Program-made: the position numbers and the translations under genes
From: Stictocephala bisonia
Lineage: Eukaryota > Arthropoda > Insecta > Hemiptera > Membracidae
Length of the DNA: 64,000 nucleotides
Assembly (NCBI GenBank): GCA_035578905.1
Contig: JAQJVL010000520.1
Coordinates: forward strand, 62,001-126,000
Direction of reading: 5' to 3'
The notes under the pieces: model-generated
The model's input: the letters and a program-made list of their open reading frames with translations, nothing else
What the model was told of the DNA's origin: nothing
The model's database searches: none
Shown: positions 42,093 through 55,270 of the stretch, one piece after another
Layout: each line of letters begins with the position of its first letter
Position numbering within the stretch: position 1 is the stretch's first letter

Positions 42093-43439
42093 CACCGGCC
42101 ACTTAAACCTACCACATAATTACATTAAAACAAATAATTAATACAAGTTGCATAGTTTTTATTTTATTTTTTTATTTTTACTATGTTGTGAATAAGATTT
42201 AAAATGAAATATGTTTCTCATTTGTAAATTGGTTTTAGTTTCTTTTTCGTTAAAATAACTCTTGGATTCTAAGAAATACAAGATAGCATACAAACAAAAT
42301 TAAATAGGATTCAGTAATTTATTAATTCAAATTGTAATATTAACATTTACTCAAAGATAGCATTATATTGTTTGTAAGTATATTTGAATTCTTTTCTACA
42401 AAAAGTGTCATATTAAGTTTAGGAAACTACTGCTCAAGATATTTTTTATAACAAGGTAATTCTCATTGATAAATCTTTCTCAAGGACCTATTCCAGTGCC
42501 AACCTTACAGCAAACCTATTATTGGTTGGTTCATTTGCCAGTGAAACCATCCTTAACCCTTCTTCTTGACTTTGGCTAAATTTAGCCAATAAAATATGTC
42601 ACCATAGCGGCTATCATCATATCTATATGACTTATAAACCACTGGAAACAAATTAGTTGCTGTGATTCAGGATACACTTGTTTTGATTTTAAAATGAATG
42701 CAACAGTGGAAAAGAAGAAGATCTAGTATAACACACATTTTGTGCAACACGTAATGCAAATTGGGCCAAATGTTCTGTGTCACTTCTTATTAGCATATAC
42801 AAACAATAAAAATAAGATTAATTGAACAGTAGTCAAGAAAAATATATTTTGTATGTTATTTAGGATAACTGATTTTTTGTGCATATGCCAGAAAAATGTT
42901 ATCGATCTTCAATGAACCCCAAGGAAGAAAACCTATGTACACAAAGATAATCATTTCAAAAATATCTTTGTTTTATAGAGCCTATTTTTTTGCCAAATTT
43001 TGTTGAAAAAAATAGTTTGTATGGTAAGATTTTTTATTGTTCTACGATATACAGGGTTTTTAGTACAACTTATTTTTGTATGAAAATAACATATAACAAC
43101 GTTATATTTTCTAGAAGTAAATAAAATTTTTAATGTTTTGGCTATCTTAGAATATGAAATAATGATTTTTTTATAACAATTACAAAGTTTGTTTACATTG
43201 TTGGCATGGAAATACTGGTCATCACTGACCAGTCTTGATGACTAGTAATACATAACAAATACATAAGATTTGCCTGCTTATAAACAATTAAACTAAACGA
43301 ACTTGTGCAGCAGTCTTAAAAATATTCCCTATTTCTAACTTAAAACTATATCTAATATACAATATATAAAACAACAATATAAGTAACATAACTTGATTAG
43401 ATAATAAAATAAATAATAGATGGTATTGTACCAGATTAA
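42093..43439. other. Intron, AT-rich, no feature seen
   Basis: A TTAACCCTTCTTCTT at about 42548 could be a piggyBac-type end but has no partner in the window. Confidence 0.45.
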
Positions 43440-45459
43440 GAAATATGAAAAATGAATGTAAAAAGCTATATTTATTAAATACAAATTCAATAAATGAAGC
43501 TAATAACAATATCTACGAAAAATTGAAAAAGGAATATAAAAAAAAACATTAAGATTGCAAAAATAAATTATAATAACAATTGTTACAAAATAGTAAACAC
43601 AAATGTAAAACTATTTGGAGTATAGTGAAAGATTTGTCTGGAACTTAAAAAAGAACACAATTCCTAATCATCTTTCAGCAGATGGATTCAATAATCATTT
43701 CATAGAAATTGTTGAAACTCTCATTCTATCAATAACTACAGACAATTCATCAAATTCTATTCAACTCTTAAAAAATTTTACTCATTCAAGAAAAATCTTT
43801 AAATTTGATCATTTTACAGTTGAAAAGGTATATAAGAACATAAACATGATTAAAACTAGTTCAACTTATGATATTTACAATATGAATACTACAATCTTAA
43901 AATTAGCTTCTGTTGATATATGTGAAGTACTTACATGCTTATATAATAAATGTATTGATTTAGGAATATATCCAAGTACATTTAAACAAGTAAAAGTTAT
44001 TCCTATCTATAAAAATGGAGAAATGACATACAAAAATTACAGGTATGTGTATTTTTCCAACTATCTCTATTGTTCCAGCTATTTCAAAAATATTTGAATC
44101 ACTACTGTTGGAACAAATTTACATTTATTTTGAAGATAGTAATCTATTTACTGAAAAATAATACGGTTTTAGAAAAAAAGACTGTACAATTGATGCTGTT
44201 CAAAGTATAACTTTTCTTTCTAACTGCATTCAAATTATTGAAAGTAGGAAAGTTGTTTGCTCTAAGAATTTTTGATTATTCAAAAGCATTTGATAGTATA
44301 AACCATGAAATTCTTCTCCAAAAGTTAAATTACTATGGATTTGATAGTAATTCACTAAAATTAATGAAATCATACTTGGAACATAGATTTCAATTTGTAG
44401 AAATTAATGGTCAACTTTCAGAAGGTAAAGAAATTAAATATGGTGTACCACAAGGATCTCCTTTCGGTCCATTACTTTTTAATATTTACATAAACGATAT
44501 TCTGAAAAATATGAACTCCACAAATATTAAATGTTTCTTATATGCTGACGATGTTGGATTGTATTTTCATCAAATTGTTATGACAAATTAGAAGAAATGA
44601 TTTCTTTTACTACAAAGAAATGATTTTTTTCCTACAAAAAAATTTATCAATTGGTGCAATGCTAGTAAATTAATTCTCAATCTAATCAAAACACATGACA
44701 TATATTTTACCTACTCAAATAAATTGAGACTGGACCTTAAAATAAATACAATAAAATTTTTAGGAATTTTCCTTGATCATAAGATATCTTGGAATAATCA
44801 TGTGGATTATACGATAAAAAATCTGAACAAAGGCATCTACTGTTTAAGAATACTAAAGTACAATGTGAGTGAAGATATACTAATACAAATTTACTATCCG
44901 CATATTCATAGCATATTGAGTTATGGAATAATATTATGGGGACAGTCTTCAAATTCAGTTAAATTATTTAAAATTCAAAAAAAGAGCAATTCGACTAATT
45001 TGTGGAGCTTTGCAAAACTTCCTTTTAAAACTTCATGCAGACCTCTATTCAAAAAACTAAAAATAATGACTCTTCCTTCACTATTCATTTACAAAAGCTT
45101 ATTATACACCCAAAACAACTTACATAAATTTCCTCAGAACAAAAATATACATAAGTACGACACAAGAAATTCGAATCAACTGAAAATTAAACAATGTAAA
45201 TACTCAACAACACAAAAAAATCATGAATTTATGGCTATTAAATTGTATAATAAATTACCTTATAAATTAAGAAGTCTGTAAATGAAACAATTAAAAAAAA
45301 TATATGCAACTATTTATTAGAAGAGTGTTTATACAATATTGAAGATTATTTTTAAATTCAACTGTAATTTATATGTAGATTTAAATCAATTTTTATTATA
45401 TTTATTATATATTGTAATACCTCATTTGAGGTTTGATGCAATAAACATTATTATTATTA
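43440..45459 (+). pseudogene. LINE ORF2 (RT to C-terminus), 5'-truncated, with 3' tail
   Basis: Plus-strand pieces in order: the linker NMKNECKKLYLLN...; a segment ending IYPSTFKQVKVIPIYKNGEM and NYR, the usual RT entry; after a shift and a TAA at 44160, YGFRKKDCTIDAV; motif A FDYSKAFDSINHEILLQKL; motif B KYGVPQGSPFGPLLFNIYIN; motif C FLYADDVGLY. The C-terminal domain has FLGIFLDHKISWNNHV and ...SYGIILWGQSS, ending KLPYKLRSL. The catalytic YADD is intact, but at least three frame breaks kill it. The 3' end is TGCAATAAACATTATTATTATT, an ATT-type tail typical of such LINEs. The endonuclease is missing, as in a 5'-truncated insertion. Confidence 0.85.
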
Positions 45460-45987
45460 GGCTAGTATGCAAAAATTATCTAAAGTGTACACCTGTATAA
45501 ACAATACAATTTATATATTTTAAGAAACAGTACAAAATACAAGACACAAATATAGAAAGCAATCTCTCACCCATGTATACATAAATTACATTAACAATAT
45601 TTACCACATAAACATCAAATTACATATATTTATAATAACAATATTTAGAAACGTAATATAAAGAAAAAATAAATTGTTAAAAAAAAACAACCGTATTGTA
45701 TTGATCAAATATGTGCAATACTAAATATATACTAGTGGTTTGACAAAATAATATTTTAGGTTCAGGAACTTTTTCGAAAACACTTTAATGCAAAATATTT
45801 TATATTTAGTTACTAATTAGCAGTAGTTAACTAATTATTTATATCTGCATGGCTAATTAGTAACCTAATTAGTCATGCATAAGTAACTCAGAAGTAACCT
45901 GAACAGAATATTGAAATAATTAATATAATATTGTTTCCTAGGCATACTCCCAACCCTTTTTCTTTGTTAGATATTTTTTTCAAAGTA
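45460..45987. other. Intron, AT-rich, no feature seen
   Basis: A CTAATTAGT-type word recurs several times at 45820-45890. No gene. Confidence 0.45.
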
Positions 45988-46426
45988 CAGTAGAGCATTG
46001 AAAATCCGGATTAATTAGGACCGGACCCCTCCTAGATTTTGGAAATTAACTCAAATAATAGCCGGTAGATGTCTTCAAAGTAAAAAGAAACCTAAAATCA
46101 GCTGTTTTTCACATTAGCGGTTGACAGGAAATAGGCGGATGAATGAAAACAATGACGATTTTTAACTATTTTACTTACAATGTTGTTAACTATAATGAAT
46201 AAAAATCATTAATGTACCAAATTACTCTAACACTTAAGTTTACTGTATTGACATATATTTCAATTAAAGACTTACGATTTTAATATTTAACCCACTAAGT
46301 ACATTATAATACACAGTTCTAAAAATGTTATTGTAAATTTATTTATTACATTCCAACAGTCAAGACCGTTTTACAATTAGAATTAAACAAAAATCTAAGT
46401 AGATCTAACATATGCTATGCTCTATG

Positions 46427-46693
46427 CTAATGTTCATCCAAGATACTTGCTTGGGCTAGCACCTTTCTCCGGACGGACTCCGTTTTATCCTTGAACATGT
46501 CAATGATGTCTCTGAATTTGTTACCAAGACGTAGCAATCTTGCTGTGGGACTATGATAGTTGTATCCGCAAGTGTAGTGACGCCTGCCAAACAGCTCTCT
46601 AGAACGGGTTCCAGTTAGTATTCGGAATTCCACTTGCACAAGCAAGGCAAGACAATCAATCTGTCTACTTAAAATTTTATGAAGGAAAACCAT
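46427..46693 (-). pseudogene. LINE RT C-terminal fragment (88 codons)
   Basis: VFLHKILSRQIDCLALLVQV, then RELFGRRHYTCGYNYHSP and RLLRLGNKFRDIIDMFKDK, is the conserved C-terminal tail of Jockey-type RT proteins (FLHKLLNGxIDCPxLL...FHxxxxRTNYGxNSP...RLxN). It is open over its length but has no upstream domain. It is nested in the pogo-like element and belongs to a LINE family different from the 43 kb copy. Confidence 0.75.
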
Positions 46694-46914
46694 ATCACCA
46701 ACGCTTTACAGTTATACAGTTAGATGTTTAAAAAAATCTTTTACAGCTATGTTGCAATGGTTAAAATGTATGCTCTTTTTCGAACAAAGCCATATTGGTC
46801 ACAATTTACAACTGCTGTAGTTCGTCTACCTATTACAACGTAGTTTGTTCATTCTATGTAGTTCCTTCGTTGGTCTAGTCTTTCTTGCGTCCTTTCTTGT
46901 TCCATTCACGCAGT

Positions 46915-47090
46915 TTTAGGTTAGGTTACAAGTGACTAGAGACTCGGTCATCATATATGATTACTACCTTCCCAGCTCTGTAGTTCACTTTGAATTGAAC
47001 TAGTTTAAATCATAAAGAATGAACTAGTTAACTCGTTCACTGACTCGTTCATTTAATTCTGTCGTTCATGAACTAAACATCACTACACCT
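46915..47090. repeat. Repeat shared with 38432-38600, hAT-like end
   Basis: Same words as the 38.4 kb copy. Its right edge, read inverted, is TAGTGATGTTTAGTTCATG, a hAT-like terminus, followed by TTCATTC/GAACGAGT subterminal repeats. The opposite end was not found. Confidence 0.65.
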
Positions 47091-47479
47091 AAAGATACAC
47101 CTGTTATAGCGCAGTGCAGACTGTTTATTGTGTTTAAACTTTAATTTATAGTATAAAATATTTATTTATTAATACAAATTTTGCCAGAATTGAATTCGGA
47201 TTATTAACGAGCCGTATTTTCACATTTGAATTATTGACGCTTTACTGAGGTTCCATAAAAAGATTTTTCATCAATATTTCATATTTAATACATTAAAAGA
47301 TACCATTTAATTGTGGGTAAAATGACTCCGTAAAAGCTTATGAAATTTTACAATTTTTTATGGATTCTATAAAAAATGTCTGTAATGTGCAAAAAATACC
47401 TGGCAATAATGAAAAACGTAATAGGTGGATAAAGGGTTACACTATGACTGGCCATAGAGAATATTGATTAAAAAGGTGT

Positions 47480-47700
47480 TCTGCAGTAGCAGAGTGGCCC
47501 AATTAATTCTACCAGTATTTGGTGCAGTGACAGTAATTTGTTGTTGAAACAGCTAGTATACAACAAATAATGTTGTAAAAACTGAAACTTCCGGTAACAA
47601 CCGTGTCAAGGTGTTATATACAATGTTTACATCACCAAACCTTTTGTCCATACAGAACTGCCATAGAGGATGCCTCATCAGAGCATAGGCAAAATTGTGG
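47480..47700. repeat. Foldback-family repeat, copy 2
   Basis: CTGCAGTAGCAGAGTGGCCC, AATTAATTCT, CAACAAATAAT, AAACTGAAACTTCCGGTAAC and TTTACATCACCAAAC match copy 1 (41757-42092) in order. The inverted second arm is largely missing. Confidence 0.75.
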
Positions 47701-48180
47701 TAACACAATTGACATGCTTACAAACTAATATTTGCAGGTACAATTTTCTAACCAGGATTTTGATCACTGCTTTGCTACTAAGTAATTTAACGGCAACTAT
47801 TTAAGTCCATTCGTTCTAAGCTTAAACAAATTTTATTTATTATTGCATTAGAAGTCACATTACTCATCTAATTTCTACATCAACTTTTATCTGGTAGACT
47901 TTTCTACAAATAATAATCTGGTAGACTTTTATCCCATCTCTCGATTACTAGCAATCTTTAATATATCTATTATATTAAGTGTATAGTAAGATTTTCTTGT
48001 AATCTGTAATTGATTAATCATCTTTCAGTAGCAATTAACAATGCAAACGATAAATCTGTTCTTGATAATATCAAACCACAGCTGCCATGATCAAGGACTG
48101 CTTGATTGTTCATATTTATGTGAAAGTAGTTGAAGTTTAGAAATATTTTCTTTGTTTTTCCTAATTTATGTATTTTACAG

Positions 48181-48290
48181 TATCAGCCTTCAGATTCAGT
48201 ATCAGAAGTGCTACAAGGCAGATTTAAGCCGATTTATCATGATGGCAATGGATACTATTTTACTGAAACATTTAGTACGGACACCCTCAG
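48181..48290 (+). CDS. FLYWCH-cassette gene, exon A3 (first half of finger 3)
   Basis: The acceptor TATGTATTTTACAG ends at 48180 and the donor is AG|GTATTA at 48291. Enters phase 0, leaves phase 2. It encodes YQPSDSVSEVLQGRFKPIYH followed by DGNGYYFTETFSTDTL, with Arg completed by B3. YHDGNGYY matches A1 and A2 exactly at YHD, G and YY/FY, and the length is close to A1. The donor is weaker than consensus at position +5. Confidence 0.78.
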
Positions 48291-48299
48291 GTATTAAAT

Positions 48300-50807
48300 T
48301 TGAACTACTTATGACCTTAGTTGTAATATAGATAAATAAAAACATTATTTGTAAATCTGAAATGTAAAGTACATTAACAGAATATTTTTAAAGTTTATTT
48401 TAAATGGTTTTAAAGTGTAATATTATCATCTTTAGTGTCTCCTAATATGTTTGAACTGATGAAAATTTTTATGATTTGATTCTTTAACCCATTGGCAACC
48501 TAGTTATCATGCAGTCAGCTGACCCTAAGGAATCCTATTAAATATACTGAAAGTGCAATGTTTCGCCATAAATTAAATAAATTTGTTATTTCTTGTTTAA
48601 ATATGTTAAATCCTTATATTTTCATGATCCCAAGCAAATTGTCTACAATTTATACTAGTTTTCAATGGTTTAAAACTAAAAATTCAAATATTTTGTATGA
48701 AACAAACGTTTTTATGATTTTTTTAAATTTTTTGAAAGTAGGATATTTAAAAAAGTAATTAATCGGTTGTATACCTTGTTTTGATAATATATTCTTCTAC
48801 AGAATTTAATTTTCTACATGGAAAACTTTTATTTGTTTTGGTACCGTATCTCATTCAGTTATTTTTTATAAATTATTTTTAAAAATACTACAAATGTCAA
48901 ACACTGGGTTTTGAATAAATTTTTTTTATGGGCATGTGTGTATTATAATATTTTTTATGTATATATGTTCTCTAATTTATATGAAAAAGTATATTCACAA
49001 ATAAAATTCAGAAAATGAATATATTTACTATATATAGAATAAAGCAATTTTATGTAAACAAATGTGAATGAACAGAACGTCTTATATAACTAACCCTAAT
49101 CTAAATAAATAACCTTATTATGTTTGTAATTTATAAAGTTACAGCTGTGAATAATACACAACAATAGTTTTTTGAACTAAAACGTCATAGCAATTTACAA
49201 ACTAACCCCACATAAACAAACAACAATGCATGACAACAGTCAAGGTTACACATCAGTACTGAAATGTCAAAATAGTGTTTTTGTTAATATACTCAATATA
49301 TAATATGTTATAATATCAATTTAATAAGTTATGGTCATTAAATAATAATGTGTAAAGACTTAAGAAACTAAATATATCATATTGTTGAACATATAATATT
49401 ATTTAGTGTCAAATAATAGTTTCTTAATATAGATTGTCAGCATCTCAGGTAAACTCGTGATCGTGGTTTTGGGTCTCAGTGGACCGTCAAGAGTTGTCTT
49501 GTGATGTCGTCAATGGGTTGGTTAAGAAATAAAAACATATAAGCAGTATGAAAAATACAACTCACTTATATTATTAACTGAGTGACTAATGTCACTTGGA
49601 TGGACGTTGCATACTAACCCACTCAAATCATCCTGCCACAATACATTGGTTGGATGTTGAGAATCCAGTTTACAGACTAATCCACTCTAATCGTTTTGCC
49701 ACAATTCATTGGTTGGACGTCGAGGATCCAGCTTACAAAATCATCTTATGATCCACTAGAACTCATCTTCACTTATTAAATGACATTTCAAGTGTTGCAA
49801 TACGATCATTATTATGGACGGAATTGCATGGTGGGGGCTAAAAATATTATTATAAATATATAAACCACATTATCAATAACATTTTTACACTGTTATATAA
49901 AGCTGGATTTAGATCACTTAATCACTCATTGCAATAGATGTTTGTTTTAACCACCTCAGTGTCGTAAAATTTTGAAATTTGGACTGAAGGTAGATCCAAC
50001 CATCTCGATCTAAAATAAAGGCCAAATTTCTCACATTTCCAATAAATAAGGGTTGTTTTTAGGGGTTGAAAATAGAAAATTTCCCTCAAGAATAACAGGA
50101 ACAACCGCGGCCATACATAGCACAGTTCATTTCAATGGTTGATTAACCAATAAAACTAATTTTAAGGTACACATATGGCATATCCTTATTACTGGAAGAA
50201 ACGATTATAATGGTACCAATTTATTATATCGTGGTTGCAACCAATAACTTATATAAGCTTTTATGTGAAAACGTTATTTTATTTATCTAAAAACTGTAAT
50301 ATGAAATATTATAGCTGAGGAAATTTTTATTTTTTATCATTTAAGTTTTACCAGGGTTAAAAAAATGTGTAACTAACTTAGTTATTTTATAAAAATCAGT
50401 AAATTTTACTACACATAATTTTTTGACAGTAGGGCTTAAACTGTTAGCTACATTTTAGGGTGAGGGAATAAATTCCATTTATTTAAATTTTAGTGTTTAG
50501 ATGGACAATATCTTTATTCTGATTGTACAATTAACTGTATCTCTATAATTGTGTTTAATTTATTTCGTGTATTTTTAATTTTTATCCATTGTTCTTTTAT
50601 TTTTATGGCTATATTTTATGATAATATGTTTTAGTATTCCTCTTACATACAATGTAATAATTAATTGATGATACCGTTAATAGGCTACTACTATTAATTA
50701 TTAATATAATAAAAATAGGTAGCAAATAAGATAATAATTGCTACTGTTAAAAATAAGTACAGCATATTGTATTAAAGAAAACAATATGGACTTGTTCAGA
50801 ACTTGTA
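48300..50807. other. Intron after A3; diverged tandem repeat at 49570-49740
   Basis: Units of about 65-70 bp (CCACTCAAATCATCCTGCCA..., TTGGTTGGATGTTGAGAATC..., then TTGGTTGGACGTCGAGGATC) occur about 2.5 times. TTAACCCATTGGCAAC at about 48486 looks like a piggyBac-type end without a partner. Otherwise AT-rich. Confidence 0.5.
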
Positions 50808-51560
50808 TTTTTTTTTTTTTTTTTTTTTTATTCTTTATTTGTAGTTTCCTCAAGAAATACAATGGCGTCAGTACTTTATACAATTTACAGTTTGTTATTT
50901 CTTCCATTCCAAAAATTCTTCCAAAGTGTAAAAAGGGTTTTCAATCAGCCAGGCAGTCAGGGCAGTCTTCAGTCTTGTTCCTGTCAGGGTCCTAATTTCA
51001 TCTGGCAGAAGATTGTGCAGTTTCCGGCCCATGTATACTGGTGTCTTCTCGTATAGTGTGAGGTGATGATGTGGCAAGGTGTAGTGTGAGGCAAATCTGG
51101 TGTTATAGTTGTGGGTATTTGAGCCTTGTAGGAGAGTTTTAGCATCAACATACAGCACAACCTCTTTTATGTAAAGGGAGATGATTGTCATTATTTTTAA
51201 TGATGTAAAGGCTTCTTTACATGTATCTAGATGGTTTAGGCCTGCCAGGATTCTTACAGCTTTTTTTTGCAATATAAGGACACGACGTATGTTTGTTACT
51301 GTCGATGACCCCCAAACAGCTAACCCATAGCATAGGTGTGATTGAAAAAGTGCGTAATAGGCAGTCATTGCAGTTTCCAGATTACCTGTTTGTCTGATGC
51401 GTTTTAAGACATATATGCATGAGCTGAGCTTGGCTGTCAAGGCATCTACATGTTGAGTCCAAGAGGTTTTGTTATCTATAATGACCCCGAGAAAAGTAGA
51501 ATACTCCTCCATAGATACGTCAGGCATAGCCGGAATCAAGAATCCTCTTCTCCTGAAAGC
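50808..51560 (-). pseudogene. LINE RT C-terminal domain with poly(A) tail, 5'-truncated
   Basis: The minus-strand frame of about 214 codons is open from 51539 to 50895: FLGVIIDNKTSWTQHVDAL, CYGLAVWGSSTVTNIRRVLI, LQKKAVRIL, NTHNYNTRFA, ending at a stop after LEEFLEWKK. An AATAAAG signal and about 20 A follow (poly-T at 50811-50831 on the plus strand), so this is a true 3' terminus. The catalytic palm is absent, lost by 5' truncation. It is one of the better preserved LINE pieces here. Confidence 0.85.
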
Positions 51561-51879
51561 CAGTATAACTATTTGTTGTTAATTTGAAAAAATAAATACT
51601 GTGAAAATGGATTAATTCGACACGTTAAGTTGCAGTTTACATTTTTAAGCCCTACTGTGAAAAACTATGTCTATTAGAAATATCCTGATTCTTTTATTAA
51701 TTAATTTGGTTTAATTAATATCATTGTTTTATTAATTAATTTGGTTAATTAGCAAACTATTTAATGATAGTCAAACCTACCTGACCAACAAATTAAAAAA
51801 ATTCCAGCATGTAGAAAAGTTTGTGTCATGAATTAAAATGACGTGTGTGTATAATAATAAGAATCCTTTTATTGTCGTA

Positions 51880-53385
51880 CAAATCATACAGATCATTGAC
51901 AAAGTTTAGTTATAGCTATTATGATAGCCAAGCCAAAACAGTTGAAATTAAGTATAAAATACATACTAATTACTTTATCTAACCTATTTACAATATATTA
52001 AACCTAAATAGTGAGAGACATGATGTTATAGAGACAAGCCTTGAGAAAAAAGAACAAAAGAAATAATACAAAAATGCAATGAATGGTAATATTGAGTTAT
52101 TAAAACACAATACAGGTTTTTGAGAAAAAATCATTAAGAGTGTAAAAAGGTTATTTAAAAGCCATAAATAATATTTCATCAAGAAAGCCTTTTCATTGTA
52201 CTTATGAACGAAAGGTAATAAATGATTGTATACTTTCAATGTTGTTACTAAGTGACTATTTAAAATTTTGCGTAATCTATTGAAATTTATGGCAGCTGAG
52301 TTCTTGTTTCTTGTATTGTAGGAATGAGTTATCACTATTAGGCTGTATTAAATATGCATTTTCAAAAATATATTTAACCGAATCAAAAAGGTACAGATTT
52401 ATCACAGTTTGAATTTTTAGGTTTTTAAAAAGAGGTTTGCAATGTTCCCAGTCGTTTGTATTAGATATTATTCTTACAGCTTTCTTATTCTTCTAATTCT
52501 TGAAGAATTAAAACATCAGTAATCTTACTTGAATTACCCCATACAACCAGCCCATATCTAAAAACAGCAAAGTAGGCTGTTTTTACATAATCACTATTAA
52601 CACACTGCATGAGGCGCCTAAGAAGATAAATTACCTGAGACAGTTTGGAGGAGATATAGTTAATGTAAGTGTCCCACTTCAGGTTCTTGTCTATAAACTC
52701 CTAAGAATTTTACACTTTCTGACTGGCAGATAGGAGACGTATTGTCACCAATAGGTCTTAAACTAAACAATATATTTTGAGTTTTCGATTCGTTAAGAAG
52801 AAAACCATTGCATTTGAACCACATTGAGGCTTCTGCAATGGCATTATTTGTTACACGATTCAGTTCATTCAGATGTTCATTAATATTTAGGAATGTTGTG
52901 TCATCAGCATACAGAAATGTTGTAGCAATGACTGAAGATGGTAGATCATTTATACAAATTAGAAAAAGCAATGGGCTGAGGACAGAGCCCTGTACTATGC
53001 CGTAGTTTAGGGTGGCCTCTTGGGAGTAGTTTTCATTAAAGTATACTTTCTGCTTTCTATTACTGAGATAGGATTTTAGAAAAGAGAGACGCATGTCTCC
53101 AAAACTATAAATGACAATTTCTTAATAAGATCATTAAAGTCCACGCAGTCAAAAGCCTTGCTCAGGCCACACAGAGTTGCCTGAGCGAAGGATTTATTCT
53201 CAAAGGCTTGACTAATTTCTCTCACAAGTTTGTCTAAAGCTTGAAAAGTGGATTTATTTTTCCTAAAACCGAATTGAAAGGAATTTAGAATGTTATTAGT
53301 CTCAAGGTAGTGATAAATTTGGTTGTAGACTACAACCTCCAATAATTTACCCATAACTGGGGCTATGGAGATATAAACGCTATTG
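51880..53385 (-). pseudogene. LINE ORF2 (RT to C-terminus), second family
   Basis: Minus strand in order: GKLLEVVVYNQIYHYLETNN, ILNSFQFGFRKNKSTFQAL, CGLSKAFDCVDFNDLIKKL (motif A with Gly for Asp), FLKSYLSNRKQKVYF, NYGIVQGSVLSPLLFLICIN (motif B with Ile for Val), FLYADDTTFLNIN (motif C intact) and NGFLLNESKTQ. After frame breaks it reads SYNTRNKNSAAI near the C-terminus. The 5' edge abuts another LINE remnant at about 53385. Motif changes and shifts show it is inactive. Confidence 0.8.
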
Positions 53386-53935
53386 TAAATTCATCATTCC
53401 ACAATCCATACGTCTTTGAGAATTTCCCCAGAAAAGAATACCATAGTTAAAATGGGATTGAACATAGCAAAATACACCTACAGCAATTACATAATATGCC
53501 TTATTTAATTCAAATATCAAATTATTAATATGGTTCACCCAGGTGAAACTACTATCCAGCTTTACCCCCAAGAACTCACAGAACTCAACAAATCTCAAAG
53601 AGTCTGGCAAGTAGGAGCTATCAGAGAAAGGAGAATTTTTATAATTACAATGAAAGTTAATAATTTTGGTTTATTCTGGATTAAGTTATATACCATTGTC
53701 GTCAAACCATTCAGTCATTTTAAGCATATTTTCATTCAGTTTAGATAGTAAAATGTCTTTTTCCTTACTTGTTACAACCAGTAACAACTTACAAGGTGTC
53801 ATCAGCATACAATACAAGGTTCAAATTTTTAACAACTAAATGAAGGTCATTAATATAAATAAGAAAAAACAGAGGTCCCAGGACCGACCCTTGAGGTACT
53901 CCTGACTGAACATTGCAATAATTACTGATGACATA
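53386..53935 (-). pseudogene. LINE RT fragment, third family
   Basis: Minus strand: SGVPQGSVLGPLFFLIYIND (motif B, near consensus), LVLYADDTL (motif C), a gap, then FCEFLGVKLDSSFTWVNHIN and SHFNYGILFWGNSQRRM. The frame stops at the border with the 51.9-53.4 kb LINE, which probably inserted into or replaced its 3' part. Stops after YADDTL. Confidence 0.78.
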
Positions 53936-54159
53936 TTTAGGTTAGGATAAAGGCCACTAGGCCAGGAATTAGTATATTGGAGAGATAGGACATCAGCAAA
54001 CTTACCTTAGAAGACAAGTTCACTAACACCAGAGTAGTAGTAACATTCACAAAATAAACACTTAACCTCACAAATTTTCAATGCCACTGGCATTTTCTTC
54101 AGGTGAGTAGAGAGAGACTGACATGGCTTACACTATTCCTGGGTAGGTGGCTGTGGTGG

Positions 54160-54260
54160 GGGTGTTTAGCCACCTATAAATACCGCTGTATGTGTATGGG
54201 TGGGCAGATGGGAAATACCACTGTATGCATATGGATGGTCGGGTGTGTGACTACCACTTT
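54160..54260. repeat. Relics of the dispersed minisatellite
   Basis: TACCGCTGTATGTGTATGGG, TACCACTGTATGCATATGGA and a third TACCACTTTACGGGAG head successive units of about 35-50 bp on the inverted strand. Confidence 0.7.
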
Positions 54261-54296
54261 ACGGGAGGTGCCTGATCATGCCAACAGAGAAGCCAT

Positions 54297-54553
<257 letters not shown>

Positions 54554-54559
54554 TCTTTT

Positions 54560-55270
54560 TGGCACTAGAGTCTCAGATTCCATTAGTTACCAATCCTTTA
54601 TTTGCTAGTTGTTTCCTTTGTTTAATTAAAGTTAAAGTAAATACTCTTTCAAAATTGAATAATACAGTACTGAGAAAACTCATATAAGTGTGATTGATAT
54701 TAGTTGCTTAATCATTTTGTAGGCTTGTTCAATCTTCATTTTTTAGTAAATTAACGAATTTGTCAATTTTAATTTTTGAGAAAGAGCGGGTTTTATTATC
54801 GGTAAGTGGGTTATTTACTGGTAGTTTATTTTGTTTTCATAACCACTATTTTTGCATTATGATCTGATAATCCTGTTTGAAGTACACTGCTAGAAATAGT
54901 TTCAAAATTAAAAAAAATAATTGTCTATGCAAGATTTAGATTTGGCTGTTGTTCTTGTGTATATTATATATACATGTAATGTACATACATAGGAAAATTA
55001 TAAGTCAATACAAATGTTTATTAGATTGCATAAAATAATAATTAATAAGAAATAAATGAAGATATCTAAGAATAAGAAATTGCTTTCAAAAAATATTTGT
55101 AAAGTTATGAAAAAATGTTAAATTGTTAACCATCAGTTGAACAGTTGACGCCTTCATGCCTAAGTATAGGGCTCTAGTTGTGGCTCGCTGATACTAACTA
55201 AGTAGTGTCTACAGATGTGATAGTTAACAGATTGGTGATTATCTCTCTCACTAATTTCATTTCTCTTTAG
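54560..55270. other. Intron before exon B3, no feature seen
   Basis: AT-rich. No additional exon was found. Confidence 0.5.

Larger units (their letters stand above)
45988..47247. mobile_element. pogo/Tigger-like element, about 1,260 bp, with nested repeats
   Basis: The left end CAGTAGAGCATTGAAAATCC and the inverted right end CAGTAAAGCGTCAATAATTC share the CAGTA(A/G)AGC(A/G)T pattern and nearby CCGGATT/CGGATTA words. TA precedes the left end (45986-45987), but AG follows the right end, so the duplication is not intact. It contains a LINE C-terminal fragment and the repeat shared with 38.4 kb. No transposase remains. Confidence 0.55.
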
